The translations under genes and the position numbers were made by a program. Under the pieces are notes generated by a model, which did not search any database, was not told the origin of the DNA, and was given only the letters and a program-made list of their open reading frames with translations. Positions 1-5,903 of a stretch of DNA of 13,329 nt are shown here, piece by piece. The first letter of the stretch is position 1. Every line of letters starts with the position of its first letter. Source of the stretch: Candidatus Neoflavobacterium equi (GTDB lineage: Bacteria; Bacteroidota; Bacteroidia; Flavobacteriales; Flavobacteriaceae); assembly GCA_018065745.1 (NCBI GenBank), contig JAGHSS010000300.1:1-13329 (forward strand), read 5' to 3'.

Positions 1-35
1 GTTGTGTTCTATATAGGACTAAATATCTTATAAAT

Positions 36-839
36 TTACAATTTATAATGATTCATCAGCATTTTCTCATACATTTTATCTGGCAAAACACGCTTTAAAA
101 CTATTGAGAATTTTTGCATAAAAGCGCCTACTTTATAATGTATCTTTGGATTTCCAGCTGTAATAATTTTGTGAATAGCGTGAGCCATCTCTATTGGATC
201 ACTGCCCCCATCCACATGTTCATTCATCATATCCAATTGTTGTTGATAAACAGCCTTATAAGCAGATTGTTCCAAAACAGGTGCATGAAATCTTCCTGAA
301 GCGATATTTGTAGCAAAATCTCCAGGTGCAACATTTGTGATTTCTACACCAAAAGATTTAACTTCCATTCTCAAAGCCTCTGTTACCAATTCCAAAGCTC
401 CTTTACTTGAAGAATATACAGATCTGAAAGGCAGTCCCATATATCCAGCAATTGAAGTGACGTTGATAATTAAGCCCGATTTTTGCTTTCTCATTTGCGG
501 TAAAACCGCCTGCATAACTGCTATAGGACCAAACAAATTGGTTTCAAAATTATTTTTAATTTCAGCCATCGGAATTTCTTCCATAGGACCGGTAATTCCA
601 ACTCCAGCATTGTTGATTAAAACATCTATGCGACCTTCTTTGGCTATCAAATAAGAAACAGCCTCTTTGATGGACAATTCTTGTCTAACATCCATCTTTA
701 ACAAAGGTACTTCAGAAGCTTCTACCATATCTGGATTTCTACTTGTCCCATAAACAATCGCTCCTTGAAGTTGAAGATATGCTGCAACTTGTTTACCAAT
801 ACCAGAAGAACCTCCTGTAATAAGTATTACTTTATTCAT
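36..839 (-). CDS. SDR-family oxidoreductase (short-chain dehydrogenase)
   Basis: A 267-residue classical short-chain dehydrogenase/reductase, probably cytoplasmic and NADP(H)-dependent. Seen: the Rossmann glycine motif TGGSSGIG at residues 8-15, NNAG at 76-79, and the catalytic tetrad N101, S129, Y142, K146 (YSSSK). APGDFATN follows the active site. The arginine in GTSRNPD, just after the second strand, suggests NADP(H) rather than NAD(H) (inference). The frame is open back to 875, but I chose the ATG at 837-839 because the protein MNKVILITGG then starts directly at the first strand, as is usual in the family. The substrate cannot be told; the C-terminal part is like broad-specificity reductases of this family. 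No clear promoter was found between it and the SRP RNA genes 160 bases upstream, so its transcription start is unknown. It has no operon partner inside the window. Confidence 0.9.
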   Translation of the reverse strand: MNKVILITGGSSGIGKQVAAYLQLQGAIVYGTSRNPDMVEASEVPLLKMDVRQELSIKEAVSYLIAKEGRIDVLINNAGVGITGPMEEIPMAEIKNNFETNLFGPIAVMQAVLPQMRKQKSGLIINVTSIAGYMGLPFRSVYSSSKGALELVTEALRMEVKSFGVEITNVAPGDFATNIASGRFHAPVLEQSAYKAVYQQQLDMMNEHVDGGSDPIEMAHAIHKIITAGNPKIHYKVGAFMQKFSIVLKRVLPDKMYEKMLMNHYKL

Positions 840-965
840 ATTTGAAAATTGATTCACAGTTGCGAAAATAATCAAAAAAAACGCTTCTTAGAAATTGAAA
901 TTACCACAGTGGATCTTTTAATAAGTTATGCGGTATAGCAGAAATTAAATGAAGTACAAACAATT

Positions 966-996
966 ATAAATAAAAATAGCCGCAATAAAGCGACTA
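966..996 (-). terminator. Intrinsic terminator downstream of SRP RNA copy 1
   Basis: On the minus strand a stem TAGTCGC / GCGGCTA (seven pairs including one G-U, loop TTTATT, positions 977-996) is followed by a T-rich run (ATTTTTATTT direction, about 968-976). It begins a few bases beyond the RNA's closing stem, whose own 3' end is also followed by TATTTTT. The two together look like tandem stops that separate the RNA locus from the dehydrogenase gene downstream. Confidence 0.55.
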
Positions 997-1002
997 AAAA
1001 TA

Positions 1003-1094
1003 GCAAGCGACCTACATCGCACCGCTACAACCACATACCTTTGCTGTGTTCCCACCCTGGAGGAGTCTGCAGGAGCTGGTCGTGTAGGACTTGC
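1003..1094 (-). ncRNA. ffs: Signal recognition particle RNA, small type (copy 1)
   Basis: About 92 nucleotides, read on the minus strand. This RNA binds the GTPase Ffh to form the SRP, which directs ribosomes making membrane and exported proteins to FtsY at the inner membrane. Seen: closing arms GCAAG / CTTGC, long complementary outer helices, and the hallmark apical domain: CAGG, a three-base stem GTG, GGAA tetraloop, CAC, then AGCAA. CAGG opposite AGCA is the symmetric internal loop that Ffh recognises (family knowledge). Compared with copy 2 at 1224-1316 there are about five differences: a paired change in the apical stem (GTG/CAC here, GCG/CGC there), one extra A after AGCAA, and two single substitutions. 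It has its own promoter just upstream and a T-rich tail plus hairpin downstream, so it looks like a working gene rather than a remnant. Confidence 0.88.
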
Positions 1095-1099
1095 TTTGA

Positions 1100-1129
1100 C
1101 AAAGATAGGAAAATTACCACAAATACAAA
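1100..1129 (-). promoter_or_regulatory. Bacteroidota-type promoter for SRP RNA copy 1
   Basis: On the minus strand, TTTG (1126-1129), an 18-base spacer, then TATCTTTG (1100-1107), an exact match to the Bacteroidota -7 consensus TAnnTTTG. The predicted transcription start, about six bases below the -7 box, falls at the first base of the RNA (1094). Confidence 0.7.
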
Positions 1130-1207
1130 ATATATTAATGAAAATTTCCAATTTTTATTTTTTTACGATATGTTGAAATGTTGTGGATTACTATGTTTCT
1201 TGAAGTG

Positions 1208-1223
1208 TGTAGAAACAAAAAAT
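1208..1223 (-). terminator. T-rich 3' end of SRP RNA copy 2
   Basis: The outer helix of copy 2 (GGCAAG pairing with CTTGCC) is followed directly on the minus strand by ATTTTTTGTTTCT. The RNA's own long closing stem plus this T tract should act as an intrinsic terminator. It lies about 80 bases upstream of the separate promoter of copy 1. Confidence 0.5.
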
Positions 1224-1316
1224 GGCAAGCGACCTACATCGCACCGCTACAACCTCATACCTTGCTGCGTTCCCGCCCTGGAGGAGTCTGAAGGAGCTGG
1301 TCGTGTAGGACTTGCC
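1224..1316 (-). ncRNA. ffs: Signal recognition particle RNA, small type (copy 2)
   Basis: About 93 nucleotides on the minus strand, upstream of and parallel to copy 1, with 129 bases between them. It has the same architecture: closing arms GGCAAG / CTTGCC and the diagnostic apical hairpin CAGG-GCG-GGAA-CGC-AGCAA, which contains the GGAA tetraloop and the CAGG/AGCA internal loop bound by Ffh. The GCG/CGC stem is the stronger of the two copies. The role is the same as for copy 1: the RNA core of the SRP targeting membrane and lipoprotein precursors. A near-perfect promoter lies immediately upstream and a T tract immediately downstream, making this an independent unit. It shares its upstream region with the divergent cyclotransferase gene. 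Long plus- and minus-strand frames across these RNAs are shadows and are not annotated. Confidence 0.9.
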
Positions 1317-1320
1317 GCTG

Positions 1321-1351
1321 CAAATATACAACCAATTTTGAATTTTACAAA
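1321..1351 (-). promoter_or_regulatory. Bacteroidota-type promoter for SRP RNA copy 2
   Basis: On the minus strand, TTTG (1348-1351), a 19-base spacer and TATATTTG (1321-1328): an exact match to the TTTG-N19-TAnnTTTG consensus. The -7 box ends five bases before the RNA's 5' end at 1316, the expected distance to the start of transcription. Confidence 0.8.
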
Positions 1352-1368
1352 TCTAATTGTACAAATTA

Positions 1369-1406
1369 AATATACATTGTATATTGCTGACATAAATAGC
1401 AATGTA
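1369..1406 (+). promoter_or_regulatory. Overlapping inverted repeats just upstream of the cyclotransferase gene
   Basis: Three mutually exclusive pairings end at the start codon. (A) AATATACA-T-TGTATATT at 1369-1385, a perfect 8-base palindrome with a one-base centre. (B) ATTGCT (1383-1388) with AGCAAT (1398-1403). (C) TACATTG (1373-1379) with CAATGTA (1400-1406), ending one base before the ATG. A weak promoter-like pair TTG (1357-1359), N20, TATATTGC (1380-1387) overlaps palindrome A. It could be an operator, a leader structure that occludes translation initiation, or chance in AT-rich DNA. Confidence 0.3.
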
Positions 1407-2480
1407 ATGAACAAATATAATATTTTAACCTTCAGTATTTTAGCAGGGTTATTGATTGGTTGTAAGGGGAACGAAAAAAATGAAGAAAATAATTTTTCCT
1501 TTGATTCAAAGAATCTAAAACAGGTTTATTTACCAAATGAATCAATTGAAATTAAATTATTGAATCCTGACAACAGCGCATTTGACAGTATTGTATACCT
1601 GAACAATGACCAGAGAATACAATCTGCCAAGGACTTGTCTGCTGTACCCTATTCCTTCTTAAATAATAAATTAGGATATCAAAACTTTAAAGCGTTGATC
1701 TATGACCATGGTAAAGCAAATGAAGTTAATATGCGTGTGGAATTAGTTACAGACGTACAACCAGAAATTAAAACCTTTACTATATTAAACACCTACCCTC
1801 ACGATCAAAAAGCATATACTCAAGGATTGGAGTTTTATGGAGAAATCATGATTGAGAGTACTGGGAATGGAGAAGGTGTTGGAACTGGAACAAAAGGAAA
1901 ATCCAGTATCAGACACGTCAATTACAAAACTGGAGAAGTACTTAAAAAAGTAGAACTAACAGATGATGTGTTTGGAGAAGGAGCAACAGTGTTAAACGAC
2001 AAAATATACCAATTGACTTGGTTAAATCTAGAAGGCTATGTATATGATGTCAAAACTTTGGAGCGCTTAAAAACCTTCCCTTATTTCAAAAAGATTCAAG
2101 GCTGGGGATTGACAAATGACGGCACAAACCTTTTAATGTCTGACGGTACAGAAAAAATTTACTTCATGAACCCAGAAACATTTAAAGAAGTGGACTATAT
2201 TAATGTATATACAAACTCATCCAAAATACCTGCAATTAATGAGATGGAATATGTTGATGGAAAAGTATATGCTAACATATATACAACAGACAGCGTAGCA
2301 ATCATCAATCCAAAGACAGGAGCTGTTGAAGGAGTTATTGATTTTTCCTCTTTAAAATCTAAAGTATCTCAACATCCAGATTTAGATGTTTTAAACGGGA
2401 TTGCATACAATAAAAAAACAGGAACATTCTTTATAACCGGAAAAAACTGGGACAAGATGTTTGAAGTTAAAATTAACTAA
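1407..2480 (+). CDS. Glutaminyl-peptide cyclotransferase, lipoprotein
   Basis: A 357-residue enzyme of the bacterial/plant-type glutamine cyclotransferase family, which converts N-terminal glutamine of peptides or proteins to pyroglutamate and releases ammonia. The start ATG at 1407 gives a lipoprotein signal: MNK, a hydrophobic stretch, then the lipobox LLIGC with lipidated Cys19, so it is anchored to a membrane outside the cytoplasm. Residues about 30-120 form an extra N-terminal domain, probably beta-sandwich, common in Bacteroidota versions. From about 123 the five-bladed propeller follows: YTQGLEF (137-143), EST (150-152), FGEGA (189-193), QLTW (202-205), GWGLT (232-236), SDG (245-247) and, near the end, LNGIAY. 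The frame is open far upstream (to 1041), but that part is antisense to the SRP RNAs and is rejected. It is convergent with mgsA and shares its terminator. Confidence 0.9.
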   Translation: MNKYNILTFSILAGLLIGCKGNEKNEENNFSFDSKNLKQVYLPNESIEIKLLNPDNSAFDSIVYLNNDQRIQSAKDLSAVPYSFLNNKLGYQNFKALIYDHGKANEVNMRVELVTDVQPEIKTFTILNTYPHDQKAYTQGLEFYGEIMIESTGNGEGVGTGTKGKSSIRHVNYKTGEVLKKVELTDDVFGEGATVLNDKIYQLTWLNLEGYVYDVKTLERLKTFPYFKKIQGWGLTNDGTNLLMSDGTEKIYFMNPETFKEVDYINVYTNSSKIPAINEMEYVDGKVYANIYTTDSVAIINPKTGAVEGVIDFSSLKSKVSQHPDLDVLNGIAYNKKTGTFFITGKNWDKMFEVKIN

Positions 2481-2481
2481 T

Positions 2482-2524
2482 AAAAAAAGGAGCTTTTCTA
2501 CTGATAGAAAAGCTCCTTTTTTTT
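2482..2524. terminator. Bidirectional terminator between the cyclotransferase gene and mgsA
   Basis: A perfect stem GGAGCTTTTCT / AGAAAAGCTCC (2489-2499 with 2506-2516, loop ACTGAT) is flanked by A7 on the left and T8 on the right, so each strand shows a strong stem followed by a U run. It lies just after the plus-strand stop codon and overlaps the stop codon of the convergent mgsA (2523-2525), serving both genes. Confidence 0.9.
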
Positions 2525-2906
2525 ATTTTTTATCTAATCTCACTTGAATAGCTTCAAAAAGAAGTTGCGCTGTTGCGTCATTAGTTGCCAAAGGCACATC
2601 GTGAACATCGCATATTCTGATTAACATATTAATATCTGGTTCATGTGGATGACTGGACATGGGGTCCTTAAAAAAGATGACCATATCTGTTTTTTTCTCT
2701 GCCACCCTACTAGCAATCTGTGCATCACCGCCTCTAGGACCTGAAAGCATTTTAGTCACTTCAAGACCAATCTTTTCAGCTTTAGATCCCGTAGTACCAG
2801 TTGCGATCAGCTTTATTTCTGGTCTTTTCAAAAAAGCTAAATTTTTATTTAAGAACTGAACCATATCGGCTTTCATTCCATCATGAGCGATAATTGCTAT
2901 TTCCAT
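2523..2906 (-). CDS. mgsA: Methylglyoxal synthase
   Basis: A 127-residue cytosolic lyase that converts dihydroxyacetone phosphate to methylglyoxal and phosphate, the first step of the methylglyoxal bypass of lower glycolysis. Seen: IAHDGMK (residues 6-12), the phosphate-binding segment ATGTTG (35-40), LSGPRGGDAQ with the catalytic aspartate D61 (D71 of the E. coli enzyme), FFKDP (78-82), and PHEPD with H88 (H98 in E. coli). It is shorter than the 152-residue E. coli protein, missing N- and C-terminal extensions, which is common in the family. Its ATG lies one base past the stop codon of the upstream kinase gene, so the two are surely co-transcribed and probably translationally coupled. In other bacteria the enzyme is inhibited by phosphate; that cannot be judged here. 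It is the last gene of the pfkA-gap-kinase-mgsA block. Confidence 0.95.
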   Translation of the reverse strand: MEIAIIAHDGMKADMVQFLNKNLAFLKRPEIKLIATGTTGSKAEKIGLEVTKMLSGPRGGDAQIASRVAEKKTDMVIFFKDPMSSHPHEPDINMLIRICDVHDVPLATNDATAQLLFEAIQVRLDKK

Positions 2907-2907
2907 A

Positions 2908-3753
2908 TTATACTTTGTGATAATATATCAAACCGTCGATTGGTTTCTTGTATATTACTCCTAATTTAAGGTTATTACTTTCTAAAATTCTTTGAATTTC
3001 TTCCTTCAAAAAATGAGCTAATGAGCCTATAAAGTGAATAGGTACCTGATCTGCTTGATCAAATTGTTTTATTTGCAAATCAATAAAACGCTGCATCTCT
3101 TCATTTATCAAGTTTTGAATAAATGGATGTGTACGCTCTTCCACAATAAACAACGCAAACTGCGCTAAATAAGCATTTGGATTTGGCTGTTTATAAAAGT
3201 TATTCTTGATGACATCTGGATTTAAATCAAACATTTTTTCAAATTTCACCATAAGATCCATTGGCATTTGATTGTAAAAATAATTTCTCAATAAAAGTCT
3301 TCCAAATTGACAACCACCTGCATCATCCATTGCTAAGTATCCCAATGATATAATTTTTTGTTCAATGGTTTCACCGTTGAAAAAACTACAGTTAGATCCC
3401 GTTCCAAGAATACAAACAACGGCCGGCTCTTGATTTTGAACGGTTGCATATACCGCAGCATAGGTATCTTCATGAACATCAATTGAAGCATTTGAAAAAT
3501 ACCCTGCCAACAAACCTGATACACGTGCTTTTGTAAGATCAGATCCACAACCAGAACCATAAAAATACAAAGCTTTTACACGATCTTTCAGCTGAGCCAA
3601 ATCTGGACAAGATTTTGCGCGATCCAAAAATTCTTCATCAGATAAAACTTCTGGATTCATCCCCTTAGTCGCTGTGGTTAATACCACGTCACTCTCTTCA
3701 TTTAACGCTATCCAATCAGCCTTTGTCGATCCGCTATCTACAATTAAAATCAT
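2908..3753 (-). CDS. BadF/NagK-type sugar kinase, probable N-acetylglucosamine kinase
   Basis: A 281-residue protein of the BadF/BadG/BcrA/BcrD ATPase group (actin-like ATPase fold). Seen: phosphate-1 motif DSGSTKADW (6-14), GSGCG (66-70), HEDTYAAVYAT with D96, phosphate-2 motif ILGTGSNCSFF (115-125), DDAGG (143-147) and GSLAHF (243-248), near the adenosine site. The order and spacing match eukaryotic GlcNAc kinase, where an aspartate at the position of D96 is the catalytic base (aligned from memory). The likely reaction is ATP-dependent phosphorylation of N-acetylglucosamine or a related amino sugar recovered from peptidoglycan or chitin. Substrate choice in this family is not settled by these motifs, so no gene symbol is given. 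It lies between gap and mgsA; a strong hairpin separates it from gap, and no convincing promoter was seen in the 66-base gap. Confidence 0.82.
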   Translation of the reverse strand: MILIVDSGSTKADWIALNEESDVVLTTATKGMNPEVLSDEEFLDRAKSCPDLAQLKDRVKALYFYGSGCGSDLTKARVSGLLAGYFSNASIDVHEDTYAAVYATVQNQEPAVVCILGTGSNCSFFNGETIEQKIISLGYLAMDDAGGCQFGRLLLRNYFYNQMPMDLMVKFEKMFDLNPDVIKNNFYKQPNPNAYLAQFALFIVEERTHPFIQNLINEEMQRFIDLQIKQFDQADQVPIHFIGSLAHFLKEEIQRILESNNLKLGVIYKKPIDGLIYYHKV

Positions 3754-3780
3754 TTAAAATACTATTATTATTGTTGGGCT

Positions 3781-3813
3781 AAAATAAAAAAAATCCCGCT
3801 TTAAACGGGATTT
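3781..3813 (-). terminator. Intrinsic terminator after gap
   Basis: A perfect eight-base stem AAATCCCG / CGGGATTT (3791-3798 with 3806-3813, seven-base loop) is followed on the minus strand by TTTTTATTTT. It begins seven bases below the stop codon of gap. It should stop, or partly stop, transcription before the kinase-mgsA pair. Confidence 0.85.
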
Positions 3814-3819
3814 ATTACT

Positions 3820-4821
3820 TTATTTATTTCCGACGATATGAGCCAATTGTGCAAGTTTTGTCGCATAGGCATATTCATTGTCATACCAAGCAATAATTTT
3901 ATAAAAGGTATCATTTAAAGCTATACCAGCTCTTGCGTCAACAATACAAGTATGTGTATCAGATACAAAATCCTGAGACACCACGTCATCATCTACAACC
4001 GTTAAAATACCTTTAAGTTTACCAGCAGCTTCAGCTTTAAAAACATTCATAATCTCCTCATAAGAAGTTGATTTTTTTAATTTAACTGTCAAATCAACCG
4101 CACTTACATCAACAACCGGAACTCTAAAAGACATCCCTGTAATTTTACCTTCCAACGCTGGAATAACTTTAGCGACAGCTTTAGCCGCACCCGTTGAACT
4201 AGGAATGATATTATTTAAAGCTGCACGTCCACCTCTAAAATCTTTTTTTGAAGGTCCATCTACAGTTAATTGCGTCGCTGTTGTTGCGTGGACTGTTGTC
4301 ATTAAAGCTTCAACAATTTCAAAATTCTCATGTAAAACTTTAGCCAACGGTGCCAAACAGTTGGTTGTACAAGAAGCATTTGAAATGATGTGATCAGCAG
4401 GTGAAATCTGATCCTCGTTTACTCCAATCACATACATCGGTGCATCAATGGACGGTGCAGATATAACCACCTTTTCAGCTCCAGCATCTAAATGGGCTTT
4501 TGCCTTGTCCAAGGTTGTGAAAATACCAGTACAGTCTGCAATAACTTTTGCACCAACCTCATGCCACTTTAACTGAGCAGGATCTTTTTCAGCTGTAATA
4601 CGAATGGTTTTACCATTAACTTTTAAATGATCTCCAACAACTTCTACAGTACCTTTAAATTTACCGTGAACAGAATCATATTTTAGCAAATAAGCCAAAT
4701 GATCCACGGTTAATAAATCATTTATTCCAACTACTTCTATATTATCTGTTTCAAATGAAGCTCTTAAGAACAATCTTCCAATTCTACCAAATCCATTTAT
4801 TCCAACTTTAATCTTTTCCAT
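3820..4821 (-). CDS. gap: Glyceraldehyde-3-phosphate dehydrogenase, type I
   Basis: A 333-residue glycolytic enzyme that oxidises and phosphorylates glyceraldehyde 3-phosphate to 1,3-bisphosphoglycerate with reduction of NAD+; cytosolic tetramer in the family. Seen: Rossmann motif INGFGRIGR (8-16), IND with D35, which favours NAD+ over NADP+, the active-site segment [15 protein letters not shown] with catalytic C151, general base H178 ([10 protein letters not shown]), SSTGAAKAV for phosphate binding, and the C-terminal [12 protein letters not shown]. Length and motifs are those of an ordinary full-length glycolytic enzyme. Its ATG is nine bases below the stop codon of pfkA, with no room for a promoter, so it is co-transcribed with pfkA. 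A strong terminator follows. Confidence 0.97.
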   Translation of the reverse strand: MEKIKVGINGFGRIGRLFLRASFETDNIEVVGINDLLTVDHLAYLLKYDSVHGKFKGTVEVVGDHLKVNGKTIRITAEKDPAQLKWHEVGAKVIADCTGIFTTLDKAKAHLDAGAEKVVISAPSIDAPMYVIGVNEDQISPADHIISNASCTTNCLAPLAKVLHENFEIVEALMTTVHATTATQLTVDGPSKKDFRGGRAALNNIIPSSTGAAKAVAKVIPALEGKITGMSFRVPVVDVSAVDLTVKLKKSTSYEEIMNVFKAEAAGKLKGILTVVDDDVVSQDFVSDTHTCIVDARAGIALNDTFYKIIAWYDNEYAYATKLAQLAHIVGNK

Positions 4822-4830
4822 AATTCTATT

Positions 4831-5817
4831 TTATATTGATACAATATTAGAGACTCTCAAAAGATCCTCTTCTATTTTTGAATTTCCTTTTATTGCTTTG
4901 TCTAGTGAGGTCAATTCCATTTTATCATGCAACAAGCCCACCATATATCCTTTCTTACCTTCCAAAATTGACTCTACAGCCTTCACTCCCATTCTACTTG
5001 CCAAAACACGGTCAAAGCAAGATGGAGAACCACCGCGTTGCATATGTCCCAACACAGAAACGCGCACTTCATATTCTGGCAAATTTTCAGTGACATAATC
5101 ACCAAGTTCAAACACATTCTTTCCAGAACTCTCTCCCTCTGCCACAATTACAATACTGGAAGTCTTTCCTGAAGCCTTACTGCGTTTAAGAGATTCCAAC
5201 AATCTGTCCAATCCCAGATCTTCTTCAGGAATCAGAATTTCTTCTGCTCCTGCTCCAATTCCAGCGTTTAATGCTATATGTCCAGCATCACGTCCCATAA
5301 CTTCCACAAAGAATAGTCTGTTGTGTGATGAAGCGGTATCCCTAATTTTATCAATAGCATCTACCGCTGTATTTAACGCAGTGTCGTAACCTAAAGTATG
5401 TGAGGTCCCATCAATATCATTATCAATTGTTCCTGGAATTCCTATCACAGGAAAATTGTATTGTTCCAACAAGGCCAACCCACCTTTAAAACTTCCATCT
5501 CCTCCAATAACGATCAAGGCGTCAATTTCATTTTTCTTTAAATTCTGAAAAGCTTTTTCTCTACCTTCTGCAGTCATAAACTCTTTTGATCGCGCAGATT
5601 TAAGAATAGTTCCTCCCTTATTGATTATATTTTTCACAGACCTTGGCCCAAGTTCAATAAAGTCTCCTTCAATCATCCCTTGATAGCCTCTGTAAATACC
5701 GGTACATTTAATATTATAATAGGCACAAGCCCTAACTACAGCTCTGATAGCTGCATTCATCCCTGGAGCATCTCCTCCTGAAGTCAACACTCCTATATTT
5801 TTAATTTCAACAGACAT
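4831..5817 (-). CDS. pfkA: ATP-dependent 6-phosphofructokinase
   Basis: A 328-residue group I phosphofructokinase: fructose 6-phosphate + ATP to fructose 1,6-bisphosphate, the committed step of glycolysis. Seen: GGDAPGMN (14-21), IGGDGSFKG (104-112), PGTIDNDIDGT (128-138) with D132 as catalytic base (D127 in E. coli), MGRDAGHIAL (174-183), and GHMQRGGSPSCFDR near the C-terminus for substrate binding. Glycine in GGDGS and in PGTIDND marks the ATP-using type; the pyrophosphate type has D and K there. The frame is open to 5856, but the ATG at 5815-5817 gives the family's usual length and N-terminus; the extra residues lie in the terminator region of tamB. It is first of the pfkA-gap pair. No good promoter is visible in the roughly 25 bases left after the hairpin, so readthrough from tamB or a promoter overlapping the hairpin is possible. 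Confidence 0.96.
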   Translation of the reverse strand: MSVEIKNIGVLTSGGDAPGMNAAIRAVVRACAYYNIKCTGIYRGYQGMIEGDFIELGPRSVKNIINKGGTILKSARSKEFMTAEGREKAFQNLKKNEIDALIVIGGDGSFKGGLALLEQYNFPVIGIPGTIDNDIDGTSHTLGYDTALNTAVDAIDKIRDTASSHNRLFFVEVMGRDAGHIALNAGIGAGAEEILIPEEDLGLDRLLESLKRSKASGKTSSIVIVAEGESSGKNVFELGDYVTENLPEYEVRVSVLGHMQRGGSPSCFDRVLASRMGVKAVESILEGKKGYMVGLLHDKMELTSLDKAIKGNSKIEEDLLRVSNIVSI

Positions 5818-5841
5818 AACCTTAGCTTTAGTTGTAAATTT

Positions 5842-5893
5842 AAAAAACAAAAACAAGAAAGCCTATTATTTAAGTTAAATAATAGGCTTTCTT
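5842..5893 (-). terminator. Strong intrinsic terminator after tamB
   Basis: A perfect 18-base inverted repeat with a three-base loop (arms 5855-5872 and 5876-5893; AAGAAAGCCTATTATTTA on the left) is followed on the minus strand by GTTTTTGTTTTTT. It begins ten bases below the tamB stop codon and ends about 25 bases before the pfkA start codon. Confidence 0.85.
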
Positions 5894-5903
5894 ATAATAT
5901 ATT

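Noticed and set aside
337-654. Plus-strand frame of 105 codons inside the dehydrogenase gene
   Set aside because: It is antisense to a clear SDR gene with all catalytic motifs; it shows no domain of its own.
1003-1316. The paired near-identical blocks as a mobile-element or direct-repeat structure
   Set aside because: Each block has the complete SRP hallmark hairpin and its own promoter; there are no transposase remnants or target-site duplications. They are duplicated RNA genes.
1041-1406. Long N-terminal extension of the cyclotransferase frame and a 68-codon minus-strand frame at 945-1151
   Set aside because: Both run through the SRP RNA genes and their promoters, and the extension has no signal-peptide logic. 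The lipoprotein signal begins at 1407. Their openness is explained by the AT-rich RNA locus.
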